Assembly: GCA_964383565.1 (NCBI GenBank)
Contig: CAYLIK010000132.1
Coordinates: 1 to 8,996 of the forward strand
Reading direction: 5' to 3'
Length of the DNA stretch: 8,996 nucleotides
Source: CANJQJ01 sp964383565
GTDB taxonomy: Bacteria > Pseudomonadota > Alphaproteobacteria > Sphingomonadales > Sphingomonadaceae
The notes under the pieces were generated by a model. The model searched no databases, was not told the origin of the DNA, and saw nothing but the letters and a program-made list of their open reading frames with translations. A program made the position numbers and the translations under genes. Shown piece after piece: positions 1 to 6,331 of the stretch. Positions within the stretch are counted from its first letter, which is position 1, and every line of letters starts with the position of its first letter.

Positions 1-462
1 GGCTTCACGCTGGGCGCTGCGCTCGCGGCGTTGCCGCCGGCCGCTTCGGTGGTTGTCGCGGAACTCGTGCCGAAGGTCGTGATGTGGGCGCGAGGACCAT
101 TGGCCCATATTTTCGGAGACCATCTCGCCGATCCCCGCGTGTCGGTTGAAATAGGTGATGTCCATGATGCGATCGTGGGCGCGCCGAACCGCTTCGATGC
201 CATTCTGCTGGATGTCGACAATGGTCCGGACGGTCTGATCCAGCTCGCCAATGATCGTCTCTATTGCAATTGGGGGTTGCGGGCCGCCCATGCCGCGCTG
301 CGGCCCAACGGGATCCTCGCCATATGGTCGGCCTATGCGGACGCGGAATTCGTGGCCCGGCTGGAAAGAGCCGGATTTGACGTGGACGAGGTCAGCATGC
401 CGGCCAATCCCGGCGAAGAAGGCAGGGACAACACCATCTGGCTGGCTTCGCGATCGGCGTGA
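1..462 (+). CDS. Spermidine synthase-like protein (class I SAM-methyltransferase fold), 5' end missing
   Basis: The reading frame is open from the first base, giving 153 residues to a TGA stop, so the N-terminus lies outside the window. It begins with a glycine-containing GFTLGAAL segment, as found just after the cofactor-binding loop of spermidine-synthase-like proteins. VVVAELVPKVVMWAR follows, where the acidic residue would contact the cofactor ribose. Then come a GDVHD segment and FDAILLDVDNGPDGL, the strand-4 motif. The C-terminal half (LRPNGILAIWSAYAD, then ERAGFDVDEVSM) is the usual end of the Rossmann fold. True aminopropyltransferases usually carry a DSSDP-type motif at strand 4; here it reads DVDNGP, so polyamine synthesis is uncertain. 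Many bacterial genomes carry short proteins of this kind annotated only as spermidine synthase-like. The fold is fairly sure, the substrate unknown. The next gene starts 258 bases on. Confidence 0.8.
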   Translation, partial: GFTLGAALAALPPAASVVVAELVPKVVMWARGPLAHIFGDHLADPRVSVEIGDVHDAIVGAPNRFDAILLDVDNGPDGLIQLANDRLYCNWGLRAAHAALRPNGILAIWSAYADAEFVARLERAGFDVDEVSMPANPGEEGRDNTIWLASRSA

Positions 463-528
463 CGTCTGCCTTCGTTTGGCTTGTCCTGTGCTTGACCGCG
501 CCGCACAATACGCGCACACGACAGGTTA

Positions 529-637
529 GGCACTTCGCAGCAGGAAGTGTCAGCCCGCAAATTGGCGGCGCCGGCCACCGCTTGTAAAAGCGACGATCCG
601 TCGCGGCCATCTACCCTCGAAAAAATAAAAGGGGTAG
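529..637. other. Hairpin-rich intergenic stretch
   Basis: The 258-base gap between the spermidine-synthase-like gene and the next ORF holds several inverted repeats. GGCACTTC (529-536) faces GAAGTGTC (544-551) across a 7-base loop, with one G-U pair. CGCTT (579-583) faces AAGCG (588-592) across GTAA. GCGACG (590-595) faces CGTCGC (599-604) across ATC, and this pair is mutually exclusive with the one before. CTACCC (611-616) faces GGGTAG (632-637) across an A-rich loop. None is directly followed by a T run, so none is a standard intrinsic terminator. A run of six T at 656-661 lies about 20 bases after the last hairpin. The stretch could be a 3' UTR structure, a small RNA, or chance. No convincing coding frame was found in it. 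Confidence 0.35.
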
Positions 638-659
638 CTCGCTGAATCTCGATCCTTTT

Positions 660-688
660 TTGACGCATCAATGCTAGGAGCGACTATC
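660..688 (+). promoter_or_regulatory. Candidate sigma-70-type promoter for the 721-2293 cluster
   Basis: TTGACG at 660-665 is one base from the consensus -35 hexamer. ACTATC at 683-688, 17 bases further on, is a weak -10 candidate. A CCGCC/GGCGG stem (690-694 with 701-705) sits between this and the AGGAG ribosome site at 709-713. This is a motif match only, and sphingomonad -10 elements are often loose. Confidence 0.3.
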
Positions 689-720
689 TCCGCCGGCAAT
701 GGCGGAACAGGAGAATTTGA

Positions 721-930
721 ATGTCTAAGACCGCCGTTCGCCCGTATCTGGTTTCCAAGGATTCGGAAGGTCGCTTTCGCGTTACGATTCGCAGGACCCG
801 GTACAATTCGCAAAATTATCCGCTCGTGACGTCGACGATGGTCGATGAAAGCTTCGACACGGCGACTGCGGCAAAAAAATATATCCGGGCTGAATATGAC
901 GTGGTGGCGGCGGATATCGCGACGGGTTGA
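721..930 (+). CDS. Small protein of unknown function, 69 aa
   Basis: I do not recognise the family. The ATG is preceded by AGGAG at 709-713 with 7-base spacing, which supports translation from this start. The product is small and mixed in charge, with no signal peptide or membrane segment. The visible pattern is a strand-like PYLVSKD, then GRFRVTIRR, then LVTSTMVDESF, then a likely helix from TAAKKYIRAEY to the end. That strand-strand-strand-helix order resembles one DUF1508/YegP repeat, the family of the small gene on the other side of mreB, but the sequence match is too weak to assign it. It ends 57 bases before mreB on the same strand with no terminator between, so co-transcription is plausible. 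The opposite-strand frame over this region lacks comparable support. Confidence 0.65.
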   Translation: MSKTAVRPYLVSKDSEGRFRVTIRRTRYNSQNYPLVTSTMVDESFDTATAAKKYIRAEYDVVAADIATG

Positions 931-987
931 CGCTTGCGGCCCTGCCGTGAACGCCAACCGGCCTGATCTTCCGAAAGACGCCGCCCG

Positions 988-2031
988 ATGTTTCTGAATC
1001 GCTATTTCAAGTTCCTCTCGAACGATCTTGCGATCGACCTGGGCACCGCCAACACGCTCGTCTATTTACGGGGCAGCGGCATCGTCCTGGATGAACCGTC
1101 CGTGGTCGCGCTCGAAACCCGCAACGGGGTGAAGCGCGTCAAGGCGATCGGCAACGATGCCAAGCTGATGATGGGCAAGACGCCGCACGATATCGAGACG
1201 ATCCGGCCGCTGCGCGATGGCGTGATCGCAGACATCGATGTCGCCGAACAGATGATCAAGCACTTCATCCAGAAGGTGCATGGCGGCTCGAACCGCATAC
1301 CGCGCTGGCCGGAAATCGTGATCTGCGTCCCCTCCCGGTCGACGATGGTGGAACGGCGCGCGATCCGGGATGCAGCGTCCAATGCCGGTGCGTCGCAGGT
1401 CTGGCTCATCGAAGAACCGATGGCGGCCGCAATTGGCGCGGGCATGCCGGTGACCGAGCCCTTGGGCGCGATGGTCGTGGATATCGGGGGTGGCACCACT
1501 GAAGTCGCCGTGCTTTCGCTTGGCGGACTGGCCTACAGCAATTCGGTGCGCGTTGGCGGTGACAAGATGGACGAAGCCATTTCCTCCTATGTCCGGCGTA
1601 ACCATAATTTGCTGATCGGCGAAGCGACCGCCGAACGCATCAAGAAAGAGATCGGATCGGCGGTCAGGCCGAAGGACGGGCTCGGCAAGAAGGTCGCGAT
1701 CAAGGGGCGGGATCTGGTCAACGGCGTACCGACCGGCGTCACCATCAGCGAAAAGGAAATCGCCGAGGCGATCAGCGAGCCTGTCGCCCGGATCGTCGAT
1801 GCCGTCCGCAGCGCGCTTGAAAATATCCAGCCCGAACTCGCGGCCGATCTTGTCGATCAGGGGATCATGCTCACGGGCGGCGGGGCACTGCTCAATGGCC
1901 TCGACGAACTCCTCCGGCAATCCACTGGCCTGCCCGTGGCAATTGCGGAAAATCCGCTGATATGCGTTGCCCTCGGGGCAGGCATTGCGCTTGAGGATCC
2001 AGCCTATCGGGGCCTGCTGACGACAGCATAA
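988..2031 (+). CDS. mreB: Rod-shape-determining actin homologue MreB (orphan copy)
   Basis: MreB is a bacterial actin that polymerises on the inner face of the cytoplasmic membrane and guides lateral wall synthesis. The 347-residue product is full length; E. coli MreB is also 347. A hydrophobic N-terminus (MFLNRYFKFL) fits a membrane-anchoring helix. The phosphate-1 loop is DLGTANT (residues 17-23), the phosphate-2 loop VVDIGGGTTE (163-172) and the adenosine loop LTGGGALL (295-302). IEEPMAAAIG (141-150) holds the expected catalytic glutamate. ERRAIRDAASNAGA and GEATAERIKKEIGSA are also typical. Residue 117 in CVPSRST is Arg where many MreBs have Gly, from memory. The usual mreC-mreD-pbp2-rodA partners are not downstream: a short DUF1508-like gene follows, then a convergent oxygenase. 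The ribosome site is weak (GAAAGA about 10 bases upstream). Identity is secure; its role as a second copy is inferred. Confidence 0.97.
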   Translation: MFLNRYFKFLSNDLAIDLGTANTLVYLRGSGIVLDEPSVVALETRNGVKRVKAIGNDAKLMMGKTPHDIETIRPLRDGVIADIDVAEQMIKHFIQKVHGGSNRIPRWPEIVICVPSRSTMVERRAIRDAASNAGASQVWLIEEPMAAAIGAGMPVTEPLGAMVVDIGGGTTEVAVLSLGGLAYSNSVRVGGDKMDEAISSYVRRNHNLLIGEATAERIKKEIGSAVRPKDGLGKKVAIKGRDLVNGVPTGVTISEKEIAEAISEPVARIVDAVRSALENIQPELAADLVDQGIMLTGGGALLNGLDELLRQSTGLPVAIAENPLICVALGAGIALEDPAYRGLLTTA

Positions 2032-2079
2032 TGCCTCTGTTTGTGGGGCGAGAACAGGAGCACAGGGGGAAACAACTGT

Positions 2080-2084
2080 GGAGG
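2080..2084 (+). promoter_or_regulatory. Ribosome binding site choosing the ATG at 2090
   Basis: GGAGG lies five bases before the ATG at 2090 and overlaps the upstream in-frame GTG at 2078. The GTG has only a G-rich AGGGGGA stretch (2064-2070) ahead of it. A CACAG/CTGTG dyad (2061-2065 with 2076-2080) lies just before the site and could affect access to it. Confidence 0.55.
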
Positions 2085-2089
2085 ATGCC

Positions 2090-2293
2090 ATGCAGTTCGA
2101 GATTCACCAGGAAGGCGTCACACGCCTCACCTCGCTCAGGAATGCGGGGGGCGACTGGCGTTGGGAACTTGTAGATGACGATCATAATGTGATTGCCGCA
2201 GGGGCGGGCTATGCCAGCAAGGCCGCCTGTAGAGAGGTGGTCGAAGCTCTCAGGGCGACGGACTCGCACACGCTCGTCGTGAACCGCGCCTAA
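2090..2293 (+). CDS. Short DUF1508/YegP-like protein, 67 aa
   Basis: The product begins MQFEIHQEG and continues with DWRWELVDDDHNVIAAG, GYASKAACREVVEALR and a short tail. This matches the pattern of a single DUF1508 (YegP-type) repeat: an FEI-type strand, a strand with W/F and L, a turn with VIA, then a G-Y-x-S-K-A-A helix start. Family members often carry one or two such repeats of about 50 residues, and their biochemical function is not established. The ATG at 2090 is preferred over the in-frame GTG at 2078 because of the GGAGG five bases upstream and because the conserved domain starts right there; the longer form would add MEDA. It starts 58 bases after mreB on the same strand, so the two may share a transcript. 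It ends 22 bases before the stop of the convergent oxygenase gene. Confidence 0.8.
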   Translation: MQFEIHQEGVTRLTSLRNAGGDWRWELVDDDHNVIAAGAGYASKAACREVVEALRATDSHTLVVNRA

Positions 2294-2315
2294 ATACAGT
2301 GCGTGCCGTGTCGGG

Positions 2316-3530
2316 TCAGAATTGCCCTGCCGGTTCAAGCCCGAAACATTGTTGTCCCACCAGACCGTAGATTGCCTGCACGTCGAGGCTGGCATGGCGC
2401 GCGGCTGCGTTGATATCGCGCCAGTACCGCTGGATCGGCATGTCGCTCGCGGCTGACGCAGCGCCCGCACCCTCGAACAGCAGGTTCACCGCATCGGCTG
2501 CCTGACGCGCGGCGAAGCCGATGTCCCGGCGCACCCTTATGCGTTCGGCAACGGTAAGATCCTCGCCGGCGCGCACCTTCGCTTCAAGTGGGATCAGATC
2601 GGTCATCAACAAGGCCAGCGCCGCGTCGATCCTGACCTGTGCCTCTCCGGCCCTAGCCTGTGCCTGCGGGCTCTGGGCGACGCTGACCGGCGCGCCGGGC
2701 TTCATCGAACTTTTCACCTTGCCGCGCATCGTTTCCGAGAACCAGTCGAGCGCGGCCTGCGCGACGCCCAGCAGCGGCGCCACCAGCGTCACCGCGCCGA
2801 ACGTCGCAAAGTTGAATCCCGCCATGGCATTGCCGTCGATGCTCCGGCCTGGCGTGGTGCCGCGCATGACATCGGCGAAGCGGATCATCCGATGGGACGG
2901 AACGAAAACCGGTTCGTCGGCGAACAGCGTCTTGCTGCCCGTGCCCTGCATGCCGGCGACGTGCCAGCTATCCTGATCGATATTCAGCGCCTCGCGCGGC
3001 ACCATGAACCAGCCGACGCCGGGTGATTGACCATCGACTTCAGGAAGAAGCGCGGACACGAACAGCCAATCCGAATTGTCGCAATTGCTGGCGAACGGCC
3101 AGCGCCCCTGCACGAGAAACCCGCCGTCAGCTGCCGCACACTTGCCGGTAGGAACGAATGTCCCCATGACAAGATGGTCCGGATTGTCGCCCCATATCTC
3201 TTCCTGGGCCTGCAAGGGCCAATAGGCAGCCAGCCAGGCATTGACGTTTGCGATCATCGCGCACCAGCCGGTGCTGCCGCAGCCTCGTCCGATCTCGAAG
3301 CCAAGCTGGAGCAAGGCGCTGGGTCCATATTCGTAACCGCCGAAGCGCCGCGGCTGCCCAAGTCGATAAAGACCTGAGTCCACCAAGAGTTGGGTGATCT
3401 CGGCACTAACCCGGCGATCGGTTTCGGTCTGCGATGCCCGCTCAGCGAGCATGGGGCGCAATGCTTTCGCGCGATCCAACAATTCATCGAGGCTCACCGT
3501 CGCAGGTTCGATCTGTCCCATGACGTTCAT
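2316..3530 (-). CDS. Flavin-dependent monooxygenase, acyl-CoA dehydrogenase fold (HsaA/group D type), oxygenase component
   Basis: The 404-residue product has the acyl-CoA-dehydrogenase fold but the signature of two-component flavin hydroxylases, which use reduced FMN or FAD from a separate reductase to hydroxylate aromatic or similar substrates. Visible blocks are LLVDSGLYRLGQPRRFGGYE (48-67), GRGCGSTGWC (81-90), GRWPFASNCDNSDW (142-155), DSWHVAGMQGTGSK (187-200) and RYWRDINAAARHASLD (368-383) near the C-terminus. These match steroid-ring hydroxylase HsaA and relatives such as indole-acetate hydroxylases; the substrate cannot be read from the sequence. The catalytic glutamate of genuine acyl-CoA dehydrogenases is not evident. 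A TTG at 3578 would add 16 residues, but the ATG at 3530 has GGAGG five bases upstream. It is divergent from a LysR regulator, its probable controller. No flavin reductase gene is adjacent. Confidence 0.88.
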   Translation of the reverse strand: MNVMGQIEPATVSLDELLDRAKALRPMLAERASQTETDRRVSAEITQLLVDSGLYRLGQPRRFGGYEYGPSALLQLGFEIGRGCGSTGWCAMIANVNAWLAAYWPLQAQEEIWGDNPDHLVMGTFVPTGKCAAADGGFLVQGRWPFASNCDNSDWLFVSALLPEVDGQSPGVGWFMVPREALNIDQDSWHVAGMQGTGSKTLFADEPVFVPSHRMIRFADVMRGTTPGRSIDGNAMAGFNFATFGAVTLVAPLLGVAQAALDWFSETMRGKVKSSMKPGAPVSVAQSPQAQARAGEAQVRIDAALALLMTDLIPLEAKVRAGEDLTVAERIRVRRDIGFAARQAADAVNLLFEGAGAASAASDMPIQRYWRDINAAARHASLDVQAIYGLVGQQCFGLEPAGQF

Positions 3531-3535
3531 GCCAT

Positions 3536-3540
3536 CCTCC
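3536..3540 (-). promoter_or_regulatory. Ribosome binding site choosing the monooxygenase start at 3530
   Basis: On the minus strand GGAGG ends five bases before the ATG at 3530. The alternative TTG start at 3578 and the ATGs between lack a comparable site, so the 404-residue product is preferred. Confidence 0.65.
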
Positions 3541-3610
3541 ACCATTTTGATTTTCATGTTGGGCGAAGCGTACCGCAATCGCTGAACGTCTGAAAATCGG
3601 CGCGTCCAAT

Positions 3611-3661
3611 GATATTATCGGAAAATCTGATATTATCCTAAGATTCATCGCAATATTCGAT
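3611..3661. promoter_or_regulatory. Probable LysR operator: two ATC-N9-GAT motifs 30 bp apart
   Basis: The 154-base divergent spacer contains an AT-rich patch unlike its surroundings. ATC-N9-GAT occurs at 3617-3631 (flanks extend it to TATC-N9-GATA) and again at 3647-3661 (flanks extend it to ATCG-N7-CGAT). The starts are exactly 30 bp apart, about three helical turns. GATATTATC is also repeated directly at 3611-3619 and 3629-3637. AATCT (3624-3628) faces AGATT (3641-3645), a T-N11-A-like dyad. AT-N10-GAT, which is the same as ATC-N9-GAT here, is the known core module of nod boxes bound by NodD, and the adjacent regulator belongs to the NodD-like subgroup. The right-hand motif ends 12 bases before the lysR ribosome site, which suggests autoregulation. 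Binding is inferred. Confidence 0.6.
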
Positions 3662-3673
3662 TCGAACCTCGAT

Positions 3674-3680
3674 GAGGAGG
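3674..3680 (+). promoter_or_regulatory. Ribosome binding site for a TTG start
   Basis: GAGGAGG lies four bases before the TTG at 3685. No in-frame ATG gives a complete helix-turn-helix; the ATG at 3672 is out of frame. This strong site therefore decides the start of the LysR gene. Confidence 0.65.
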
Positions 3681-3684
3681 CGTT

Positions 3685-4608
3685 TTGGCAGGATTTGATC
3701 TCAACCTTCTCGAACCGCTCGATGCGCTGCTGCAAACCTGCAGCGTGACGAAGGCCGCGCAACGCATGGGCGTTAGCCAGCCGACCATGAGCGGGATGCT
3801 GGCCCGGCTGCGCGACCAGCTTGGCGATCCGCTGCTGGTGAGGGTGGGGCGCGGAATGGAACTCACCCCGCGCGCGGCCGAACTGGCGCTCGAAGTGCGT
3901 CAAACGCTGCTGCGCGTGGAGCAACTGGTCCAGCCGATCACTGATTTCGATCCCGCCACGCTCAGGAAGAATTTCCGGATCATGGCCTCGGAATATGGGC
4001 TGATGCTGGTGCTGCCGTCGATCTTCCGCGCGACCGAGGCTTTGGCTCCGTTTGTCACATTCGAGACAGTGTCCATCGATCGGCCTGCGGCCAGCGTCTA
4101 TTCGGGGCAAGTCGATCTCTGCCTCACCGGCGATATATTGGGGCAAGTGGCGGGCGACATGGCCGCGGTCGTCCGCACCCAAAAGCTGATGGAAGACAGC
4201 TTTGCGGGCATTGTCGACATATCGCACCCGCTGAAGGACAGGGTGACGCTGGCCGAATTGCTCGCCTTTCCGCATGTGGCGACCCAATTTCCCGGCAGCC
4301 CCTGGACCGTGGAGGATATCGGCTTGAGCGGCATGTCCGAACGCCACCCGCCTCGGGTTCGCGTCGCAAGCTTTCTCGCCATCGGCCGGATCGTCGCCGG
4401 GACGGACCCGATCGGCGTGGTTCCGATGCAGCTCGCCAAGCTGATCGCCGCCGATACGCAGTTGCGGATCATCTCGCTTCCCGCGGATTTCAGCGACATT
4501 GCGATAAGATTGCTATGGCACGGCCGTAACGATCAGGATCCCGCGCATCGCTGGCTGCGCGCTCTGATCGCGGATGCCTGCGCGGAATTGCAGGCGGCGA
4601 AAGGCTGA
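3685..4608 (+). CDS. LysR-family transcriptional regulator, NodD-like subgroup
   Basis: The 307-residue product has the standard length and layout of LysR regulators. FDLNLLEPLDALLQTCSVT opens the protein. The winged helix-turn-helix follows (about residues 18-60), with KAAQRMGVSQPTMSGMLARLR as recognition region and GDPLLVR as wing. The effector-binding domain runs from about residue 93 to the end. The LNLL-x-x-LDALL opening and GDPLLVR are typical of the NodD/NahR/LinR-type subgroup, whose members commonly control catabolism of aromatic or related compounds. The start is a TTG with GAGGAGG four bases upstream. It is divergent from the flavin monooxygenase and probably controls it and itself through the motifs at 3611-3661. 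Its stop lies two bases from the stop of the convergent folP, with no terminator between. The effector is unknown. Confidence 0.94.
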   Translation: MAGFDLNLLEPLDALLQTCSVTKAAQRMGVSQPTMSGMLARLRDQLGDPLLVRVGRGMELTPRAAELALEVRQTLLRVEQLVQPITDFDPATLRKNFRIMASEYGLMLVLPSIFRATEALAPFVTFETVSIDRPAASVYSGQVDLCLTGDILGQVAGDMAAVVRTQKLMEDSFAGIVDISHPLKDRVTLAELLAFPHVATQFPGSPWTVEDIGLSGMSERHPPRVRVASFLAIGRIVAGTDPIGVVPMQLAKLIAADTQLRIISLPADFSDIAIRLLWHGRNDQDPAHRWLRALIADACAELQAAKG

Positions 4609-4610
4609 GG

Positions 4611-5693
4611 TCAAGGCCCGCGCGGCGTCAGTGCTTCGTCGCGGGTGCCGCGCCAAACCTTCAACGCCTGCACTGTCTCCGCCGTGTCGTGAACGCGAAA
4701 GAGCTGCACGCCCTGTTCGACGCCCTTCATCGCGATCGCGATCGATCCGCCGAGGCGGCGCTCGGCAGGCGCTTCATTGTCGAGCGCGCCGATGATCCGC
4801 TTCCGGCTCGCCCCCAGCACGATCGGGCAACCGAGGCCGTGGAGCAGCGACAGGCCGTTCAGCAGCGCGAGATTATGCGCGATCGTCTTGCCGAAGCCGA
4901 TGCCCGGATCGATCAGGATCCGGTCGCGCGCGATGCCTGCCGCCTCGGCTGCGGTGATACGCGCTTCGAGCCAGTCATAGACCTCGATCAGCACGTCGCC
5001 ATAATGCGGGTTTTTCTGCATGTCCTGCGGCGTGCCCTGATGATGCATCAGAACGACGGGACACCCCGCCGCCGCGACCACCGCCATCGCCTCGGGATCA
5101 TAGGTCAGGGCGGATACATCGTTGATCAGCCCGGCCCCCGCACCGGTCGCCGCGCGCATAGTCGCCGCCTTTCGCGTGTCCGCCGAGACCGCGACGCCCG
5201 CGCGCGCCAGCCGCTCGATCACCGGCACGACCCGCGCAATCTCGTCGCCTTCCCAGACGGTGGCGGCGCCGGGGCGGGTGGATTCGCCTCCGACATCAAC
5301 GATCGCCGCGCCCGCCTCGGCCATCGCCACGCCGGCTGCGGCCGCACCCTCGGGGTCGCCGACATGCCGTCCGCCGTCCGAAAAACTGTCGGGCGTCACG
5401 TTCAGGATCGCCATCACGGCGGGCTGATCGAACCGGATGACTCGCTCGCCCAGCGTGATTGGCGGGCGCGGCGCGGTGATCCGCGCGAGCATTGCCCGGT
5501 CCTGATCGTCGAGTACGTCGTCGAGCCGCTCCACGGGCACCAGCTGCTGCTCGACCCGGCGCCCGCCTTCGACGCGAATGATCTCGACACCCGAAAACCA
5601 CACCAGCCCTCCCGCGAGCCGCAGCACCTGCCCGTCATAACCGAACGGCGCATCCACGAAGGCGGTAGGGCGAAGATAGGTGCGTTGGGTCAT
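4611..5693 (-). CDS. folP: Dihydropteroate synthase with N-terminal extension
   Basis: This enzyme condenses 6-hydroxymethyl-dihydropterin diphosphate with p-aminobenzoate in folate synthesis and is the target of sulfonamides. All signature segments are present: ILNVTPDSFSDGG (96-108), VDVGGESTRPGA (132-143), SADTRK (170-175), LINDVSA (189-195), VVLMHHQGTPQDMQ (213-226), ILIDPGIGFGKT (259-270), LGASRKRIIG (293-302) and RVHD (333-336). The family is usually about 280 residues; this protein has 360, because about 90 residues precede the catalytic barrel. The extension is hydrophilic, has no signal peptide and has no motif I recognise. The ATG is preceded by AGGGAAG about seven bases upstream. 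No other folate gene is adjacent: the upstream 217-base gap leads to a divergent UrcA gene, and the 3' end meets the LysR gene. No changes pointing to sulfonamide resistance can be claimed by eye. Confidence 0.96.
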   Translation of the reverse strand: MTQRTYLRPTAFVDAPFGYDGQVLRLAGGLVWFSGVEIIRVEGGRRVEQQLVPVERLDDVLDDQDRAMLARITAPRPPITLGERVIRFDQPAVMAILNVTPDSFSDGGRHVGDPEGAAAAGVAMAEAGAAIVDVGGESTRPGAATVWEGDEIARVVPVIERLARAGVAVSADTRKAATMRAATGAGAGLINDVSALTYDPEAMAVVAAAGCPVVLMHHQGTPQDMQKNPHYGDVLIEVYDWLEARITAAEAAGIARDRILIDPGIGFGKTIAHNLALLNGLSLLHGLGCPIVLGASRKRIIGALDNEAPAERRLGGSIAIAMKGVEQGVQLFRVHDTAETVQALKVWRGTRDEALTPRGP

Positions 5694-5910
5694 GGAGCGT
5701 CTTCCCTGCTGCGTTCGTATCGCGACAACTGCTCTCTAATCACCGACCATGTCATTCGTCGAACCTCTTGTGACGTTGGTCCCTGGCCGCCGCCGCTGGT
5801 GGAAACGGGGCATCTCCCGGTCGAAGCCGAAGTGCGGCCAGCGCGATGATCCCGTAATCCCTTCTCATCGGGGGCAAACCGGCCCCGTTCGAAATTCAGG
5901 AGGATGACCC

Positions 5911-6264
5911 ATGTTTGCCCGCAACGCCCTTTCCCTTATCCTGGCGGCAGGCCTGACGATCTCGGGATCGGCTGCGCTGGCCGGCACCGCCGAGAGCGGC
6001 CAAGCCGTCCCGGTCCGCTTCGGCGACCTTGATCTGCGCAGCGAAGCCGGCGTCACCGCGCTCAAGCAGCGCATCGACCGTGCCGTCCGCAAGGCGTGCC
6101 GCGTCGACAATATTCGCGATCTCAAGCAGATGTCAGCCACCGATGCCTGCCGCGAATTCGCGCGCAATACCGCATCACGTGAAGTCGAACTGGCCGTCGC
6201 CGCCGCCCATAAGGGTGAGAGCTACGCCAGCGCCGCTGGCGCCATCAACGTCCGCACCCGCTAA
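5911..6264 (+). CDS. UrcA family secreted protein
   Basis: The 117-residue product begins with a clear signal peptide: a positive start (MFARN), a hydrophobic core (ALSLILAAGLTISGSAA) and a likely cleavage after ALA at residue 24. The mature part fits the UrcA family, with VPVRFGDLDLRSEAGVTALKQR followed by a helix containing RAVRKAC. Two cysteines, C63 and C80, are well placed to form the disulfide expected of these small exported proteins. UrcA proteins are common in sphingomonads and caulobacters; the function is unknown. The ATG has a strong AGGAGGA (5898-5904) six bases upstream. The gene stands alone, divergent from folP, and is closed by a strong intrinsic terminator, so it is probably monocistronic. 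Nothing beyond weak promoter-like sequence was found in the 217-base upstream gap. Confidence 0.9.
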   Translation: MFARNALSLILAAGLTISGSAALAGTAESGQAVPVRFGDLDLRSEAGVTALKQRIDRAVRKACRVDNIRDLKQMSATDACREFARNTASREVELAVAAAHKGESYASAAGAINVRTR

Positions 6265-6291
6265 CCAGATCGCCCGCCCCAAGCAGGCGAT

Positions 6292-6327
6292 GCGCCTCCG
6301 GGACTCCCTTATCCCGGAGGCGCTTTT
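6292..6327 (+). terminator. Rho-independent terminator of the UrcA gene
   Basis: GCGCCTCCGGG (6292-6302) pairs perfectly with CCCGGAGGCGC (6313-6323) across a 10-base loop, and TTTT (6324-6327) follows directly. It starts 27 bases after the UrcA stop. It has no T run on the other strand, but the hairpin also lies just past the end of the convergent response-regulator gene and may protect or slow that transcript. Confidence 0.92.
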
Positions 6328-6331
6328 GCGT

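Noticed and set aside
611..661. Intrinsic terminator for the spermidine-synthase-like gene
   Set aside because: The CTACCC/GGGTAG stem is short with a long loop, and the T run starts about 20 bases after it.
1066..2091. 341-codon frame on the minus strand across mreB
   Set aside because: It mirrors the codons of a certain mreB, has no recognisable domain and is low-complexity in character; GC-rich genes commonly leave their antisense frame open.
3531..3578. TTG start at 3578 for the monooxygenase
   Set aside because: No ribosome site precedes it, whereas the ATG at 3530 has GGAGG at ideal spacing and begins close to the conserved domain.
3484..4347. 287-codon minus-strand frame opposite the LysR gene
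   Set aside because: It covers the LysR coding region and the divergent promoter spacer, has His/Arg/Gln-rich composition and no domain, and starts inside the regulator.
4689..5849. 386-codon plus-strand frame opposite folP
   Set aside because: It is rich in Arg, Asp and His, as expected of an antisense frame, with no family signature, while the minus strand encodes all FolP motifs.
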